This document shows positions 6,618-12,442 of a DNA stretch of 12,442 nt, one piece after another. Source of the DNA: an uncultured Veillonella sp. (GTDB lineage Bacteria > Bacillota > Negativicutes > Veillonellales > Veillonellaceae). Under the pieces are notes generated by a model that was given only the letters and a program-made list of their open reading frames with translations, was not told the origin of the DNA and ran no database searches. The position numbers were made by a program, and so were the translations under genes. Position 1 is the first letter of the stretch. Every line of letters starts with the position of its first letter. The stretch lies in the NCBI RefSeq assembly GCF_937981445.1, contig NZ_CALJON010000022.1:1-12442 (forward strand), written 5' to 3'.

Positions 6618-7442
6618 TTATTTTTGACAATATTTACAGTACACCGTATGACGTCCTCGTAAAGTCATATCACTTAAGGGCTGACCACAGTGCTTGCATG
6701 GTTCACCACCACGGCCATAAACCTGTAAATAATTTTGATTTTGTCCCTTTTGTCCTGCCCCATTTTTATAATCACGAAAGCTTGTGCCACCATGATGTAA
6801 ACTACTAGTTAAGACATATTTAATGGCTTCACAAAGGGCTGCGCTCTCCTTCTTAGTTAAAGAGTTGGCTCGTCTAGTAGGCCTTATGGAGGCCCTAAAT
6901 AAAGCTTCATCAGCATAAATATTGCCGATGCCAGCAATATATTTCTGGTCTAATAAAAAGGGTTTTATGGGAATGCCACTGCGTCGACTCACTTCATACA
7001 TATGGTGCGGTGTGAAGTCCTCGCTCAAGGGCTCTACGCCCATTGTCACATAGGCTTTTAAATCAATAGCCTCTTCATTTATAAACAAATGCAATCCACC
7101 TAAGGTGCGTACATCTCCATAAGAAAGCTGACTACCATCGGTGAAATGAAATACAATGCGATCAAATCGTTCAACCACTGACGATTCATGATACACCAAA
7201 CTCCCCGTTAATTTCAAGTGAATTACAAGGAGTAAGTCCATCCGTTCAAAATGAAGTATTAAATATTTTCCCCGCCGGCTCACCGCAGATATGGTTAATC
7301 CCGTCAAGGTCTGCTCCGCCATGAGGGGCGTTGTATTGCGCCACAGACGAGGCAATAAGGTTTCTACACAATCAATTGTTTTCCCTTTAATCTTACCATC
7401 TATATACTGCCTTATAATTTCAACTTCTGGTAATTCTGGCAT
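6618..7442 (-). CDS. mutM: Formamidopyrimidine-DNA glycosylase (Fpg/MutM)
   Basis: Fpg removes oxidised purines such as 8-oxoguanine from DNA and nicks the abasic site by beta,delta-elimination. The 274-residue protein starts with PELPEVE after Met, giving the catalytic Pro2 and Glu3, and has Lys59 in RRGKYL and the helix-two-turn-helix GNIYADEALF (173-182). It ends with a zinc finger, C249-x2-C252 and C269-x2-C272, including Arg264 in LRGRHTVYC. The TSFRDYKNG segment of the lesion-capping loop is at 220-228. Two positions of the usual void-filling Met-Arg-Phe triad are Leu here (L78 in HLKLTG, L114 in DVRTLGG), while R112 is kept. A Shine-Dalgarno AAGGA precedes the start by 7 nt, and only 12 nt separate it from polA, so the two are one transcription unit. 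Confidence 0.97.
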   Translation of the reverse strand: MPELPEVEIIRQYIDGKIKGKTIDCVETLLPRLWRNTTPLMAEQTLTGLTISAVSRRGKYLILHFERMDLLLVIHLKLTGSLVYHESSVVERFDRIVFHFTDGSQLSYGDVRTLGGLHLFINEEAIDLKAYVTMGVEPLSEDFTPHHMYEVSRRSGIPIKPFLLDQKYIAGIGNIYADEALFRASIRPTRRANSLTKKESAALCEAIKYVLTSSLHHGGTSFRDYKNGAGQKGQNQNYLQVYGRGGEPCKHCGQPLSDMTLRGRHTVYCKYCQK

Positions 7443-7454
7443 AGCAATCCTTCT

Positions 7455-10289
7455 TTACTTTACATCAGCCCAATTAGTAGCACTGTGTACATCAACAATA
7501 AGAGGTACTTTTAACTCCACTACGCTATCCATAATAGTAGTGAGCAATTCCTCTACCATTTTTTCTTCACTCTTTACTACTTCAATGACTAATTCGTCAT
7601 GTACTTGTAGTAGTAAACGAGATTTTAAATTCTTTTCCTCTATGGCTTCTGCCACCTGATTCATAGCGAGTTTAATAATATCTGCCGCCGTTCCTTGAAT
7701 TGGTGTATTCATAGCCGTACGCTCAGCAAAAGAACGGCGATTAAAGTTACGACTATTAATATCTGGTAAGGAACGAACGCGACCAAACATGGTTCGTACT
7801 GACCCTAGTTCATGAGCCTGTGCCACCATATTGTCCATGTATTCTTTTACTTTAGGATATCGGCTAAAATACAGCTCAATATACTCTTTAGCTGCATTTC
7901 GTGTTATGCCCAAATCTCTGGACAAGCCAAAATCACTGATACCATAAATAATGCCGAAATTAACGGCCTTCGCATGAGAACGTTCTAAAGGTGTTACTTC
8001 ATCTAAGGCTTTCCCTAATACTTCGGCAGCTGTAAAACGGTGAATATCTTCGCCGTCTAAAAAGGCTTTAATTAATGCTGGATCTTCTGATAAATGGGCT
8101 AATATGCGAAGTTCAATTTGCGAGTAGTCGGCACTAACCAGTGCATCATAGCCTTCACCAGGTAAGAATAACGCCCGAATTTCACGCCCTTTTTCAGTGC
8201 GCACCGGTATATTTTGTAAATTAGGATCAGAACTACTTAAGCGCCCTGTAGCCGTCACCATTTGATTAAAGGTACTGTGAATACGTTGTGTTACCGGATT
8301 CACTAATGGTTTTAAACCATCTAAATAAGTAGAAATCAATTTTACAACCGTACGATAGGCTAAAATCTTTTCTATAATTGGATGGCTGTCCTTTAATAAA
8401 TCTAATACTTCTGCATTTGTGGAATAACCTGTTTTTGTTTTCTTTATAACAGGTAATCCCAATTTGTCAAATAAGATAACACCTAGTTGTTTTGGAGAAT
8501 TAATGTTAAACTCTTCCCCCGCTAACTCATAAATAGAGTCTCGCAAGGTCTTAGCCTCTATGTCAAAGCGCTGTTTTGTACTATCTAAGGCGTTTAAATC
8601 AATGTAAATGCCATTTTTTTCCATAACTAGTAAGGTCTTAATCAATGGCAATTCAATAGTTGAATATAAATCGCCTACCCCAGCATCAGCAATGGCTTGC
8701 CGTGCCATTGGTGCCATTTTTACATAGGCAGCTACAGTACCGCCAAATTCTTGGTCATTTCCGGAAGTAGGTACCGAACCGCCTTGGAAACGCTCCAATA
8801 AATACGTTAAGCCATAATTAGTACGTGTAGGATCGCATAAATAGGCCATCAAAGTTAAATCCCATACCCTAGGCGTACCATTGGCTTTACGTAAAACTAA
8901 AGTGCCAGGCACAGCTTCACCTAATACTTCTAAAAGTAGTTTAACATCATTACATACAATAGACTCTGCTTCTTCAGTCACAACTTGAAGTATATGACGA
9001 ATTTCATTACCCCCTAAGCCAGCTTTTGAACTTTGCTGACTCTCATTATGGTCCTCATCAGTCGATGCAGTGGTACTAGTAGATTCGGTCGAAGCATCAT
9101 CAGCTGGCTCAACATGAGCAAATAAGCTATCATCAGAAATAGCAGGCTCTGCCTTGGTGTGCACTTGAGTAAAATCATCAATTTCTACAGCCGTTTCAGC
9201 ACCTAAAGAGCTTATGGCGTAGATACTATCACCATTGCTAAGATACGCCGTCTCAACCGTTCTAAAAGGATGCGTTCCAGCAGGAATAATGTGAATTCCC
9301 ATTCGTTTATTTTTAAAGTCCATTTCGTCTAATGATGTTACAGCGATTACAGAAAAAGCCGCTTCATTAGGATCATTAGCAAAATCAGCAAATGCAGACG
9401 CCCCAACAGCTCCTGCGTCGCCTTGGATTCCCATAGCTTTCATCAAACGAGGTGTTACCGTATGAAAACCTAAACGGTCAAACAATGGTACAATTTCACT
9501 TTCATGGGCCTTAGTTACAAAGTCTTCTAAGCCATAAGGCAATTCCATGTCAGTTTTAATAGTAGCCAAGGTTCTAGATAAATAGGCTAGTTCCTTATTA
9601 TCCACTAATTTTTCTTTTAATTTACCTTTAATCTCTTCAATATGTTCGTACACACCTTCTAAGGTTTCATATTGACCTAAAAGCTTAAGTGCCGTCTTTT
9701 CACCGACGCCAGGAACCCCTGGAATATTATCAGAACTATCGCCCATAAGAGCCTTCATATCAATCACTTTGTCTGGCCCATAGCCGTATTCCTGTGCCAT
9801 ATTAGAAGGAGTCACTTCAAGCATATCAGAAATGCCCTTCTTAGTAATATACACCGTACTATACTCATCCACGAGCTGTAGACTATCGCGATCACCAGTA
9901 ATAATATAAACAGCTGTTTCTTTATTGCCTAATGACTTACTTAAAGAGCCAATAATATCATCGCCTTCAAAGCCTTCTTCTTCAATTACAGAAATGCCTA
10001 ATGCTTCTAAGACTTCACGAATGAGGCCAAACTGTGGACGTAAATCATCCGGTGCATTCGGGCGATTCCCTTTATAGTCGGAGTACAGTTCAGTACGGAA
10101 GGTCTCTTTCCCTTTGTCAAAAGCCACCGCTACATAGTCTGGGTGTAATTGGTCATATAACTTTACAAGCATAGTTAAAAAGCCATAGACTGCATTAGTT
10201 GGTACCCCTAAGGCATTACTTAGTGGAGGCAACGCAAAAAAAGCTCGGTATAACAAGCTACTACCATCTATAATCATTAATTTTTTCAT
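7455..10289 (-). CDS. polA: DNA polymerase I
   Basis: Pol I removes RNA primers and fills gaps in replication and repair. I set the start at ATG 10289, with GAGGTG 4-5 nt upstream and a family-typical N-terminus MKKLMIIDGSSLLYRAFF; the open frame extends to a TTG at 10322 without support. The 944-residue product has the 5'-3' exonuclease/flap domain (about 1-285; YIITGDRDSLQLV at 128-140, MGDSSDNIPGVPGVGEKTA at 182-200). The 3'-5' exonuclease-like domain (about 310-535) lacks the carboxylate motifs of active proofreading. The polymerase domain (about 540-944) has TATGRLSSSDPNLQNIP (679-695), motif A DYSQIELR (721-728), motif B HAKAVNFGIIYG (772-783) and motif C QVHDEL (895-900). A Ser/Thr/acid-rich insert (about 384-428) interrupts the degenerate domain and helps explain the size above the 880 residues of B. 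subtilis PolA. First gene of the cluster leading to mutM and coaE. Confidence 0.98.
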   Translation of the reverse strand: MKKLMIIDGSSLLYRAFFALPPLSNALGVPTNAVYGFLTMLVKLYDQLHPDYVAVAFDKGKETFRTELYSDYKGNRPNAPDDLRPQFGLIREVLEALGISVIEEEGFEGDDIIGSLSKSLGNKETAVYIITGDRDSLQLVDEYSTVYITKKGISDMLEVTPSNMAQEYGYGPDKVIDMKALMGDSSDNIPGVPGVGEKTALKLLGQYETLEGVYEHIEEIKGKLKEKLVDNKELAYLSRTLATIKTDMELPYGLEDFVTKAHESEIVPLFDRLGFHTVTPRLMKAMGIQGDAGAVGASAFADFANDPNEAAFSVIAVTSLDEMDFKNKRMGIHIIPAGTHPFRTVETAYLSNGDSIYAISSLGAETAVEIDDFTQVHTKAEPAISDDSLFAHVEPADDASTESTSTTASTDEDHNESQQSSKAGLGGNEIRHILQVVTEEAESIVCNDVKLLLEVLGEAVPGTLVLRKANGTPRVWDLTLMAYLCDPTRTNYGLTYLLERFQGGSVPTSGNDQEFGGTVAAYVKMAPMARQAIADAGVGDLYSTIELPLIKTLLVMEKNGIYIDLNALDSTKQRFDIEAKTLRDSIYELAGEEFNINSPKQLGVILFDKLGLPVIKKTKTGYSTNAEVLDLLKDSHPIIEKILAYRTVVKLISTYLDGLKPLVNPVTQRIHSTFNQMVTATGRLSSSDPNLQNIPVRTEKGREIRALFLPGEGYDALVSADYSQIELRILAHLSEDPALIKAFLDGEDIHRFTAAEVLGKALDEVTPLERSHAKAVNFGIIYGISDFGLSRDLGITRNAAKEYIELYFSRYPKVKEYMDNMVAQAHELGSVRTMFGRVRSLPDINSRNFNRRSFAERTAMNTPIQGTAADIIKLAMNQVAEAIEEKNLKSRLLLQVHDELVIEVVKSEEKMVEELLTTIMDSVVELKVPLIVDVHSATNWADVK

Positions 10290-10348
10290 ATTACACCTCA
10301 TCATCATAAATTTGTAGCACAAATTTTAGAATTATTCTTAACTTCTTT

Positions 10349-10357
10349 ATTATAACA
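10349..10357 (-). promoter_or_regulatory. Extended -10 promoter element for polA
   Basis: The minus strand carries TGTTATAAT, a perfect -10 hexamer (10354-10349) preceded by TGT, about 60 nt upstream of the polA start. The -35 region is poor: the best candidate is TTACTA (10375-10370) with only 15-nt spacing, so the extended -10 would have to compensate. Transcription should start near 10342, and the promoter is back to back with that of rpsT. Confidence 0.6.
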
Positions 10358-10379
10358 TAAAAAGTATTGTAGTAAGGTA

Positions 10380-10408
10380 TTGCACAACAATACGCTCTAT
10401 GCTATAAT
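10380..10408 (+). promoter_or_regulatory. Sigma-A-type promoter of rpsT
   Basis: TTGCAC (10380-10385), a 17-nt spacer and TATAAT (10403-10408) lie on the plus strand. The -10 is perfect and preceded by ATGC, an extended -10 identical in its last nine bases to that of the rimP operon promoter. Transcription should start near 10415, giving a leader of about 34 nt. Confidence 0.88.
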
Positions 10409-10433
10409 TATTCAGGTATATTATTGTAATCAT

Positions 10434-10443
10434 AAGGAGGTGA
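10434..10443 (+). promoter_or_regulatory. Ten-base Shine-Dalgarno of rpsT
   Basis: AAGGAGGTGA complements the 3' end of 16S rRNA over ten bases. The GGAGG core ends 8 nt before TTG 10449. This decides the TTG start over the in-frame upstream ATG at 10380, which would lie in the promoter. Confidence 0.9.
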
Positions 10444-10448
10444 CTCAA

Positions 10449-10709
10449 TTGCCAAATATTAAATCCAGTATTAGAAGCGTGAAAACAGACGCTGAACGTC
10501 GTGCGAAAAATTTTGCTGTGAAATCTCAGATTCGTACAGCTACCCGCAAAACGGTTGAAGCTGTTGAAGCAGGCGCAGTAGAAGATGCTAAACAAGCACT
10601 TGTTCAAGCTACTAGCGTAATTGATAAAGCGGCCTCCAAAGGCATTCTTCATAAAAACACAGCAGCTCGCAAAAAATCTAACTTGGCTGCTAAAGTTAAT
10701 GCTTTATAA
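10449..10709 (+). CDS. rpsT: 30S ribosomal protein S20 (UUG start)
   Basis: S20 binds 16S rRNA and supports early 30S assembly. From TTG 10449 the product is 86 residues: PNIKSSIRSVKTDAERRAKN at the N-terminus, then the three-helix basic structure of the family, with HKNTAARKKSNLAAKVNAL at the end. Length and composition are normal. The start is a UUG with a ten-base Shine-Dalgarno; E. coli rpsT also starts with UUG, and there this is tied to S20 autoregulation. The gene is monocistronic: it has its own promoter at 10380-10408, a terminator 13 nt after the stop, and lies divergent to polA and convergent to the deoB pair. Confidence 0.97.
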   Translation: MPNIKSSIRSVKTDAERRAKNFAVKSQIRTATRKTVEAVEAGAVEDAKQALVQATSVIDKAASKGILHKNTAARKKSNLAAKVNAL

Positions 10710-10722
10710 TTTTATAGGCACC

Positions 10723-10757
10723 AAAAAGCGTTGTAACTCGGTTACGGCGCTTTTTTT
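10723..10757 (+). terminator. Intrinsic terminator of rpsT
   Basis: GCGTTGTAAC (10728-10737), loop TCG, GTTACGGCGC (10741-10750) form a 10-bp stem with two G-U pairs, followed by seven T. An A-run at 10723-10727 can extend the stem by pairing with the T-run. It starts 13 nt after the rpsT stop. Confidence 0.93.
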
Positions 10758-10770
10758 ATTTGCAAAATAC

Positions 10771-10849
10771 AAAAAGCCATTCCTTCGCGGTGAGTTAGTA
10801 AGGGTAACAATGTATACCTCTACTAACTCACCCAAAGGGATGGCTTTTT
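10771..10849. terminator. Long nested bidirectional hairpin between convergent genes
   Basis: Outer arms AAAAAGCCATTCC (10771-10783) and GGGATGGCTTTTT (10837-10849) pair over 13 bp with one G-U. After an internal loop of 5 and 4 nt, GGTGAGTTAGTA (10789-10800) pairs perfectly with TACTAACTCACC (10821-10832). After one mismatch five further pairs (10802-10806 with 10815-10819) close an 8-nt loop. Both strands end in a T-run after the stem, so it can terminate transcription of the deoB pair coming from the right and back up the rpsT terminator from the left. A stem of about 30 bp is longer than an ordinary terminator needs. Confidence 0.8.
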
Positions 10850-10927
10850 ACATTCTATTTTGAAAGCGCTCTGCCTTACGCTTTATCTTGTACTTTATCT
10901 TACATTTTATTCTTTACATTCTAATCC

Positions 10928-11239
10928 CTACTCTTTATCTTTTAAATCGCCATGCATTATGCAGCGAAATAGATACAAAGCAAGAGCTGTTGATTGTCCT
11001 TCTTCTAAGGCCGTTGTAGCTTGACCAATAGCACGACGGAATGTAGCATGTACTTCGTCATTGCCACTTTCGTTAATACCATTCATATCTAACGCCATAA
11101 GATGTTGAAATAAAGCTTTGGCTTCAGCTGTGGACATATCTTGATTTAAAGCCACTGTTACCTGTTTTTTTGCCCATTCATAACGAGCTGCGCCAGCTTC
11201 ATGGAGAGGCTTTTCAAATTGTGTAAAGAAATGATTCAT
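10928..11239 (-). CDS. Small hypothetical protein downstream of deoB, 103 aa
   Basis: I do not recognise this protein. It looks fully helical, cytosolic and Ala-rich, with no membrane segment, metal-binding cluster or known motif; there are several Met and a single Cys near the end (FRCIMHGDLKDKE). It has a clear AAGGAG 5 nt before the ATG, overlapping the deoB stop region, and follows deoB by 9 nt, so it is co-transcribed and probably a real gene. The stop (TAG, 10930-10928) is followed by an AT-rich tail to 10850 with three GATAAAG copies and then the long hairpin terminator. Composition is like that of the neighbours. A link to nucleoside metabolism is suggested only by position. Confidence 0.8.
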   Translation of the reverse strand: MNHFFTQFEKPLHEAGAARYEWAKKQVTVALNQDMSTAEAKALFQHLMALDMNGINESGNDEVHATFRRAIGQATTALEEGQSTALALYLFRCIMHGDLKDKE

Positions 11240-11248
11240 ACTGTCTCC

Positions 11249-12427
11249 TTATTTTTGTTCAGTAAAATAGTCTAAAAAACTTGTACCATAGTCTCCCTTA
11301 AGGCCAAAATTATGAAGTATGGTCTGCCCTACATCAGCAAAAGACTTGCGGTCTCCTAGAGGAATTGCCTTAGCAAGGCCTTGCCAATAGCCTAATAAAG
11401 GAACTAATTCTCTCGTATGGTCTGTACCATTCCAAGTGGGATCATTGCCATGGTCTGCGGTGATGAGAAGTAAATCCTCAGGACCTAATAATTCTAAAAA
11501 ACCACCTAGTTGATAGTCGAAGTCTTCTATAGCGCGCTTATAACCGAACACATTTCGTCTATGCCCATAAAGGCTATCAAATTCCACTAAATTAATCATC
11601 ATAAGGCCTTCTCTAAAAGTCCCTCCAAGTAAGCGCGCTGCTTCATTCATACCATGAGAATTCGATTTAGTCGGATGTGATTCACTAATACCTACTTGAG
11701 CATAAATATCTCCGATTTTACCAACCCCAATAGTCTGAAGCCCTTTAGACTGCAATAACTCCGTGTATAAAGTCTTCTCTGGCATACGAGAGTAATCATG
11801 ACGATTAGAAGTTCGTGTGAAATGACCCGGCTCACCTATAAAGGGACGCGCTATTATACGCCCCACATAATACTCACCAATACAAACTTTGTTCCGTGTT
11901 ATTTCACATATACGATACAAATCCTTAAGAGGAATAATATCTTCATGAGCAGCAATTTGAAATACGGAATCCGCCGATGTGTACACAATGGGCTTACCTG
12001 TTTTCATATGATCTACGCCTAAACGTTCAATAATTTCTGTGCCTGATGCTACTTCATTACCTAAAAAACCAAAGCCCGTTTCACGCGTAAAAGCATCCAT
12101 CAACTCTTTAGGGAACCCTTCGTAGAATGTAGGAAATGGTACATCCACAGGATGCCCCATGAGTTCCCAATGGCCACTCGTAGTATCCTTACCTTGGCTG
12201 ATTTCATGTAAACGGCCATAAAGACCTGTAATGCCTTCTGCTTCATTACTCTCTATATGAGCAATTTTACCGAGTCCCAACCGTTTTAAATTAGGACAAT
12301 GAATTGAGCCCCCTTGCGCTTCTATATGACCGATTGTATCGGCACCATCATCGCCAAATCGTGAAGCATCCGGTGCTGATCCTATGCCTACACTATCCAT
12401 GACTAATAATATAATCCGTTTAAACAT
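11249..12427 (-). CDS. deoB: Phosphopentomutase
   Basis: DeoB interconverts ribose (or deoxyribose) 1-phosphate and 5-phosphate, linking nucleoside phosphorolysis to central carbon metabolism. It belongs to the alkaline-phosphatase superfamily with two Mn ions. From ATG 12427 the product is 392 residues, the usual length. It shows MDSVGIG (10-16, metal ligand D11), the phosphorylated-Thr motif DTTSGHWE (81-88), FDSLYGHR (283-290; D284, H289), TADHGNDPT (323-331; D325, H326) and GTDHTRE (334-340; H337), so all expected ligands are present. The start is not certain: an in-frame ATG at 12439 adds four residues, but only three bases upstream of it are visible. MFKRIILLVMDSVGIG is the family-like N-terminus. 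The promoter is outside the window. Confidence 0.96.
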   Translation of the reverse strand: MFKRIILLVMDSVGIGSAPDASRFGDDGADTIGHIEAQGGSIHCPNLKRLGLGKIAHIESNEAEGITGLYGRLHEISQGKDTTSGHWELMGHPVDVPFPTFYEGFPKELMDAFTRETGFGFLGNEVASGTEIIERLGVDHMKTGKPIVYTSADSVFQIAAHEDIIPLKDLYRICEITRNKVCIGEYYVGRIIARPFIGEPGHFTRTSNRHDYSRMPEKTLYTELLQSKGLQTIGVGKIGDIYAQVGISESHPTKSNSHGMNEAARLLGGTFREGLMMINLVEFDSLYGHRRNVFGYKRAIEDFDYQLGGFLELLGPEDLLLITADHGNDPTWNGTDHTRELVPLLGYWQGLAKAIPLGDRKSFADVGQTILHNFGLKGDYGTSFLDYFTEQK

Positions 12428-12442
12428 ATGATGCACCATCCT

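Noticed and set aside
6624..6652. TTGACA, 17 nt, TATGAC on the plus strand, antisense to the end of mutM
   Set aside because: The -10 matches only four of six bases and no gene lies downstream on that strand; probably chance.
7291..7659. Plus-strand open frame of 122 codons across the mutM-polA junction
   Set aside because: It is antisense to two certain genes and is Ser/Thr-rich with no domain or ribosome-binding site.
10350..10652. Minus-strand open frame of 100 codons across rpsT and its promoter
   Set aside because: It is a Cys/Phe/Asn-rich antisense shadow of rpsT, and its low-coordinate end lies in the polA promoter.
10861..10870. TGAAAGCGCT resembling half of a catabolite-response (cre) site
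   Set aside because: The second half (CTGC) does not fit the palindrome, and the position is downstream of the deoB pair rather than near a promoter.
12425..12439. Upstream ATG of deoB at 12439
   Set aside because: Only three upstream bases are visible, and the family-like N-terminus begins at 12427. I kept 12427 but cannot exclude 12439.

Overview
This window is a compact housekeeping segment of a bacterial chromosome. It carries no mobile element, CRISPR array, tRNA or rRNA that I can find. The moderately AT-rich composition, strong AAGGAGG ribosome-binding sites, the gene order rimP-nusA-ylxR-ylxQ-infB and the polA-mutM-coaE neighbourhood all point to Firmicutes in the broad sense. The protein sequences look most like Negativicutes, with Veillonella my best guess; this is an inference, as no 16S gene or other taxonomic marker is present.

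Layout, left to right. (1) Positions 1-4620 hold the nusA-infB operon on the minus strand, from a strong sigma-A-type promoter near 4592-4620 through a leader with a hairpin to rimP, nusA, ylxR, ylxQ and infB, whose 3' end lies outside the window. (2) Positions 4676-10289 hold a second co-directional minus-strand cluster in transcription order polA, mutM, coaE, a lytic transglycosylase and a 222-residue protein I do not recognise. I see no clear terminator between this cluster and the rimP promoter. (3) Positions 10290-10448 form a 159-bp divergent promoter region: polA reads left, and rpsT (ribosomal protein S20, UUG start) reads right. (4) Positions 10710-10927 are a convergent intergenic region with the rpsT terminator followed by an unusually long bidirectional hairpin. 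(5) Positions 10928-12427 hold deoB (phosphopentomutase) and a small unknown gene behind it, on the minus strand.

Functionally, region 1 supplies 30S maturation (RimP), transcription elongation and termination control (NusA), two small RNA-binding proteins (YlxR, YlxQ) and translation initiation (IF2). Region 2 combines DNA replication and repair (Pol I, Fpg) with the last step of coenzyme A synthesis and a cell-wall hydrolase. S20 belongs to the 30S subunit, and DeoB links nucleoside salvage to the pentose phosphate pathway.

I found no new defence, mobile or biosynthetic system. The points most worth a second look are the rimP leader hairpin, the UUG/strong-SD design of rpsT, the nested 79-nt hairpin at 10771-10849, two substitutions in the MutM lesion-intercalation loops, a Ser/Thr/acidic insert in the degenerate exonuclease domain of Pol I, and the apparent two-fold internal repeat of the unknown 222-residue protein. 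Several starts were moved from the longest open frame to positions supported by a Shine-Dalgarno sequence (nusA, rimP, polA, rpsT, the 222-residue protein, deoB).
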